Shown here one piece after another: positions 61,548 through 64,000 of a DNA stretch of 64,000 nt. This DNA comes from Hyphomonas sp. (GTDB lineage Bacteria; Pseudomonadota; Alphaproteobacteria; Caulobacterales; Hyphomonadaceae), in NCBI RefSeq assembly GCF_018402285.1, contig NZ_JAGYJH010000003.1, positions 1,406,099-1,470,098 on the forward strand, given 5' to 3'. Both the position numbers and the translations under genes were made by a program. Each line of letters opens with the position of its first letter. Positions within the stretch are counted from its first letter, which is position 1. Below the pieces are notes generated by a model. That model ran no database searches. It was not told where the DNA came from and saw nothing but the letters and a program-made list of their open reading frames with translations.

Positions 61548-62969
61548 ATGTCCCCAGCCGATGCCGGCCAGCCTGAAACGCGGGCGGCGCTGCCGCGCCT
61601 GCGGCCGCGTCTGGGACTTGCAGATGTGCTGGTGCATTTGTGGCGGGCCAAATGGCTTATGCTCATCGTCTTTCTGCCCCTGTTTGCGCTCGGCCTGTCG
61701 GCGGCGATGGTGTTGCCGGAGCGCTATAGGGCAACGGCGCGGCTTGTAATTGCGCCGGCAGCGGAAAGGGCAGACCAGGATCCTGCGCGGCTGGCCCAGT
61801 CGGAAATCGAACTGGTCCGCAGCCCTGTGGTCGCCCGCGCTGCGCTGGACAAGGTGACGCTCGCAAAGGCCTATCCCGGACTCGCCGCCCGTTGCGGCAT
61901 GCGGGACTGCGAGCAGATCGGCGCAGACCTGATCTCCGCTCGCCTCAAGGCAGAGGTTGCGCCCGGCGGACAGGCGGTCACCCTGGAGCTCTCGCATTCC
62001 GATCCGGCCATCGCTGCCAGCTTGCTTGATGCCCTGACGCGCGCCTATCTGGATTATCGCCCGGCGGTTCTGGGTGAGGAGCCTGCCTTGCGTTTTGCCG
62101 CGCAGCGGGAACGCTTCGAGAAGGAAGCAGCCGATGCGGAAGCGGCGATCCGCACTTATCTGGCGCAGAACGGCCTGACCGGTCTGGAGGCGGAGCAGAC
62201 CACGCATCAACGCCTCTATGAGGCTGCCAATCTGGAGCTGATGGTGGCGAGCGCGCACAAGGCTCAGCTGGAAGAGGCCCTGGCTGCCTATCGCCGCAAG
62301 CTGTCGACGTTGGACCCCGACCATACGCTGTATGAGGAGGATACCTCACGCCAGCGCCTGCAGGAGCTTTATCTGCAGCGGGAAGAGTTGCGCGCGCGCC
62401 TGGCACCAAACTCTCTGGCCTTGCGCGATCTCGATAACCGCATCGCAAGAATAGAGGCTTTGCTGAGCCGGCAGGAGGGCGCTGCGGGAACGGTGCGGCG
62501 CGGACCTGACCCTCTTTATCAGGAGGTTCAGGGCGCCATCGCGCGCCTTGAGGCAGAGGCTCAGGCAGCAGGCCGTCAGCAGGCAGAGCTGCATGCGCAG
62601 ATTGCCAGCATTGAAGCGCGCGACCAGAAGATCCGCGAGCTTGCTCCCGGCCTCGCCGAACTGCATCGCCGGCGGGATGTGGCGGCGGACGCCGCGCTCA
62701 AGTTTGGCGCGCGTGCGGCAGACGCCCGCGCCCGCACTGATCTTGCACGCGAAGGGGCCGGTGATGTAAGGCTGGTTGAGACGGCGGCCGTCCGTGGGGC
62801 TGGAAACAGCCTGCGCGCCCCCGCAGCGCTCGCGGCGTTCCTGCTGGCCGGCATGGCTGCGCTCGCAACTGGTCTCGTGCGCGCAGTCACGCGGCGCGGA
62901 TTTGCAACGCCTGCCGCTTTGGAGCGGACTGTGGGTGTTCCGGTTGTCGCCGCCGTTCGTCAACACTGA
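61548..62969 (+). CDS. Polysaccharide co-polymerase (Wzz/GumC-like), possible HfsA homologue
   Basis: The 473-residue product has the Wzz arrangement: an N-terminal membrane helix (WLMLIVFLPLFALGLSAAMVLP), a periplasmic part starting YRATARLVIAPAAERADQDPARLAQSEIELVRSPVVARAAL, and long coiled-coil helices (about 200-420). A C-terminal membrane helix follows (ALAAFLLAGMAALATGLVRAV). It lacks the C-terminal kinase domain, which is encoded separately just downstream. This split, together with the dimorphic-bacterium context, recalls HfsA/HfsB of holdfast export in Caulobacter; that link is inferred. ATG at 61548 is preferred over the ORF-track start, with AAGGAGC about 15 bases upstream. Confidence 0.85.
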   Translation: MSPADAGQPETRAALPRLRPRLGLADVLVHLWRAKWLMLIVFLPLFALGLSAAMVLPERYRATARLVIAPAAERADQDPARLAQSEIELVRSPVVARAALDKVTLAKAYPGLAARCGMRDCEQIGADLISARLKAEVAPGGQAVTLELSHSDPAIAASLLDALTRAYLDYRPAVLGEEPALRFAAQRERFEKEAADAEAAIRTYLAQNGLTGLEAEQTTHQRLYEAANLELMVASAHKAQLEEALAAYRRKLSTLDPDHTLYEEDTSRQRLQELYLQREELRARLAPNSLALRDLDNRIARIEALLSRQEGAAGTVRRGPDPLYQEVQGAIARLEAEAQAAGRQQAELHAQIASIEARDQKIRELAPGLAELHRRRDVAADAALKFGARAADARARTDLAREGAGDVRLVETAAVRGAGNSLRAPAALAAFLLAGMAALATGLVRAVTRRGFATPAALERTVGVPVVAAVRQH

Positions 62970-63041
62970 CGGCCCCGTTTTCCTAAAGACGCGTTAACCC
63001 TGACATGCTAGCGCTCCGGTCAGGACAACCGAAGGCTAGTC

Positions 63042-63725
63042 ATGCTCGATCTGCGGCAGGACCTTTCCGGCCTCTGGCAGGCCGCAACGCGGGTGACCCC
63101 GCGTTCGGGCGGGCGTGTCCTGATGTTCATTTCGGCCAGAGAGGGCGAGGGCACAAGCAGCGTCGCGGCCTCCTTTGCCCTGATGGCAGCGGCGCGGGCC
63201 GCACGGATGAGCTGGCTGGTGGATCTCGACCTGCGCGAGAACCCTCTCTACACGGCGTTTTCAAAGGGCATCCTGAAAGGTATCGGCCGACCAGGGCATC
63301 CCCTGGATGCCTCGCTGGCTCTGGAGCAGATATACTCAGTTCCCGGATCGGAAACTGTTCCTGCCATGTCGAAACTGTTGACCGCGCATCAAATCGATGG
63401 GCTCCGTCTTCTGGTCACCCGGTTCCGGAATGAGCGGCTTGCGCCCGGGCAACGCGTGCGGATGCAGGCGGCGGCCGGCTGGTGGGGCGCTTTGCGGCGC
63501 AGTGCGGACTGGGCCATCGTTGATGCGCCGTCCCTGTCGCGCTCTCCGGCCGGGCTGACCTACGCTCCCTTGATGGATGGCGTTTTCCTGGTCGTGCAGG
63601 CTGACGGCACAGGCGCCGATGAGGTGGACGATCTTCGCGGCGCGGTTGAGTCTGCCGGCGGCACGGTGGCCGGCGTGGTGATGAACCGGCTCAAAACCGG
63701 CCTGCCAGTGCGCCGACATTCCTGA
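63042..63725 (+). CDS. BY-kinase-like P-loop protein with altered Walker A, possible HfsB homologue
   Basis: The 227-residue product resembles the cytoplasmic kinase domain of Wzc/CpsD: VLMFISAREGEGTSSVAASFALMA (Walker A region), MSWLVDLDLRENPLY (Walker A', about 57-70) and WAIVDAPSLSRSP (Walker B). In the P-loop the usual GEGKTS/T reads GEGTSS, so the phosphate-binding Lys is Thr38, and no C-terminal tyrosine cluster is present. It may be a non-kinase partner of the Wzz-like protein encoded 72 bases upstream. Caulobacter HfsB, in the same position relative to HfsA, is a precedent. tRNA-Ser follows 186 bases downstream. Confidence 0.8.
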   Translation: MLDLRQDLSGLWQAATRVTPRSGGRVLMFISAREGEGTSSVAASFALMAAARAARMSWLVDLDLRENPLYTAFSKGILKGIGRPGHPLDASLALEQIYSVPGSETVPAMSKLLTAHQIDGLRLLVTRFRNERLAPGQRVRMQAAAGWWGALRRSADWAIVDAPSLSRSPAGLTYAPLMDGVFLVVQADGTGADEVDDLRGAVESAGGTVAGVVMNRLKTGLPVRRHS

Positions 63726-63911
63726 GCGAGTGCTTCCCCCCTGCCTTGGCGGCCTGTGGAAATCTTTCGGCGCAGGGCGGGGCTCTGGGTTTGATTGGCC
63801 GTCCGATGCGCCCGATAGCCCTGCTGATCCCAATTTCAGGCTGGATTGCAGCCCTGGGCGGCAAATGAGGCTTGCCCGGCCTTCCCATCATCTGTAGGGG
63901 TTCTGGTCGCT

Positions 63912-64000
63912 GGAGAGGTGGCCGAGTGGCTGAAGGCGCGCCCCTGCTAAGGGCGTATACGTTAACGCGTATCGAGGGTTCGAATCCCTTCCTCTCCGCC
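63912..64000 (+). tRNA. tRNA-Ser (anticodon GCU), 3' A of CCA outside the window
   Basis: GGAGAGG at 63912 pairs with CCTCTCC before the discriminator G; the sequence then reads CC at the window edge, so CCA is genome-encoded. The D-arm (GTGGCCGAGTGGCTGAAGGC), the anticodon loop CCTGCTAAG with anticodon GCT, the long variable arm characteristic of serine tRNAs (GCGTATACGTTAACGCGTAT) and the T-arm GGTTCGAATCC are all present. Confidence 0.95.

Noticed and set aside
62990-63010. CtrA-binding site (TTAA-N7-TTAA) upstream of the BY-kinase-like gene
   Set aside because: Only one half-site (TTAACC) is present at the expected spacing, which is too common to support a site.
1-64000. CRISPR array, rRNA operon, insertion sequence or transposase
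   Set aside because: No regularly spaced repeats, no rRNA-like sequence and no transposase-like ORF or terminal inverted repeats were seen in the window.

Overview
This window is a GC-rich (mostly above 60%) chromosomal segment of an alphaproteobacterium, most likely a budding or stalked member of the Hyphomonadaceae/Caulobacterales such as Hyphomonas. Supporting signs are the divK-pleD cell-cycle operon, the hdaA-ppk-ppx-rnd-aspS gene order, NDUFA12 of mitochondrial-type complex I, an alphaproteobacterial LexA box (GTTC-N7-GTTC) in front of dinB, the split gatC/gatA/gatB amidotransferase genes, and a Wzz-like/BY-kinase-like pair resembling holdfast export genes. Placement rests on gene content only.

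Layout: 1-1792 is the 5' part of lptD (minus). 2027-7768 is a minus-strand block with a decayed dprA, plsY, an inactive-type dihydroorotase (pyrC') coupled to pyrB, an AEC transporter and ruvX; a 27-codon acyltransferase-3 remnant lies between plsY and pyrC'. 7845-14705 holds gatC, gatA and gatB interspersed with oxidoreductase, SET-domain, lipoprotein and small membrane-protein genes. 14782-18928 is a minus-strand run (HIT, GNAT-like, glycerophosphodiesterase, RidA, dinB) headed by the LexA box. 19068-22113 has divK, pleD and an MFS exporter. 22178-31382 is a long minus-strand series: rpmG, Nudix, rnr, two small secreted paralogues, topA, lptG and lptF. 31504-33532 has pepA and holC.

33535-34727 is the clearest accessory patch: AT-rich DNA encoding a 205-residue protein with TIR/deoxyribosyltransferase-like motifs, a 61-residue partner ORF, and a broken yjdM. 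Then come ndk, two small envelope proteins, an NADP oxidoreductase, purN/purM, DUF2066, hdaA, ppk, ppx, rnd and aspS. 47810-50965 holds a secreted pentapeptide-repeat protein and a large protein that looks like a B12-dependent ribonucleotide reductase paralogue without its catalytic motifs. 51187-55637 is the conserved NDUFA12-mlaD-DUF2155 group facing aat-accC-accB-aroQ. The right end has thiS-thiG, a HAD phosphatase, an exported leucyl aminopeptidase, a DegT aminotransferase, a 2OG-Fe(II)-type oxygenase, the polysaccharide co-polymerase pair and tRNA-Ser(GCU).

Most genes are housekeeping: envelope biogenesis (lptD, lptF, lptG, plsY, mlaD, accBC), nucleotide synthesis (pyrB, purMN, ndk), translation (gatCAB, aspS, rpmG, tRNA), and cell-cycle or replication control (divK, pleD, hdaA, holC). 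A striking secondary theme is interrupted genes. dprA and yjdM carry nonsense changes plus frameshifts and look truly decayed. hdaA, rnd and the DegT gene each have one single-base lesion, which may be real or a sequence error.
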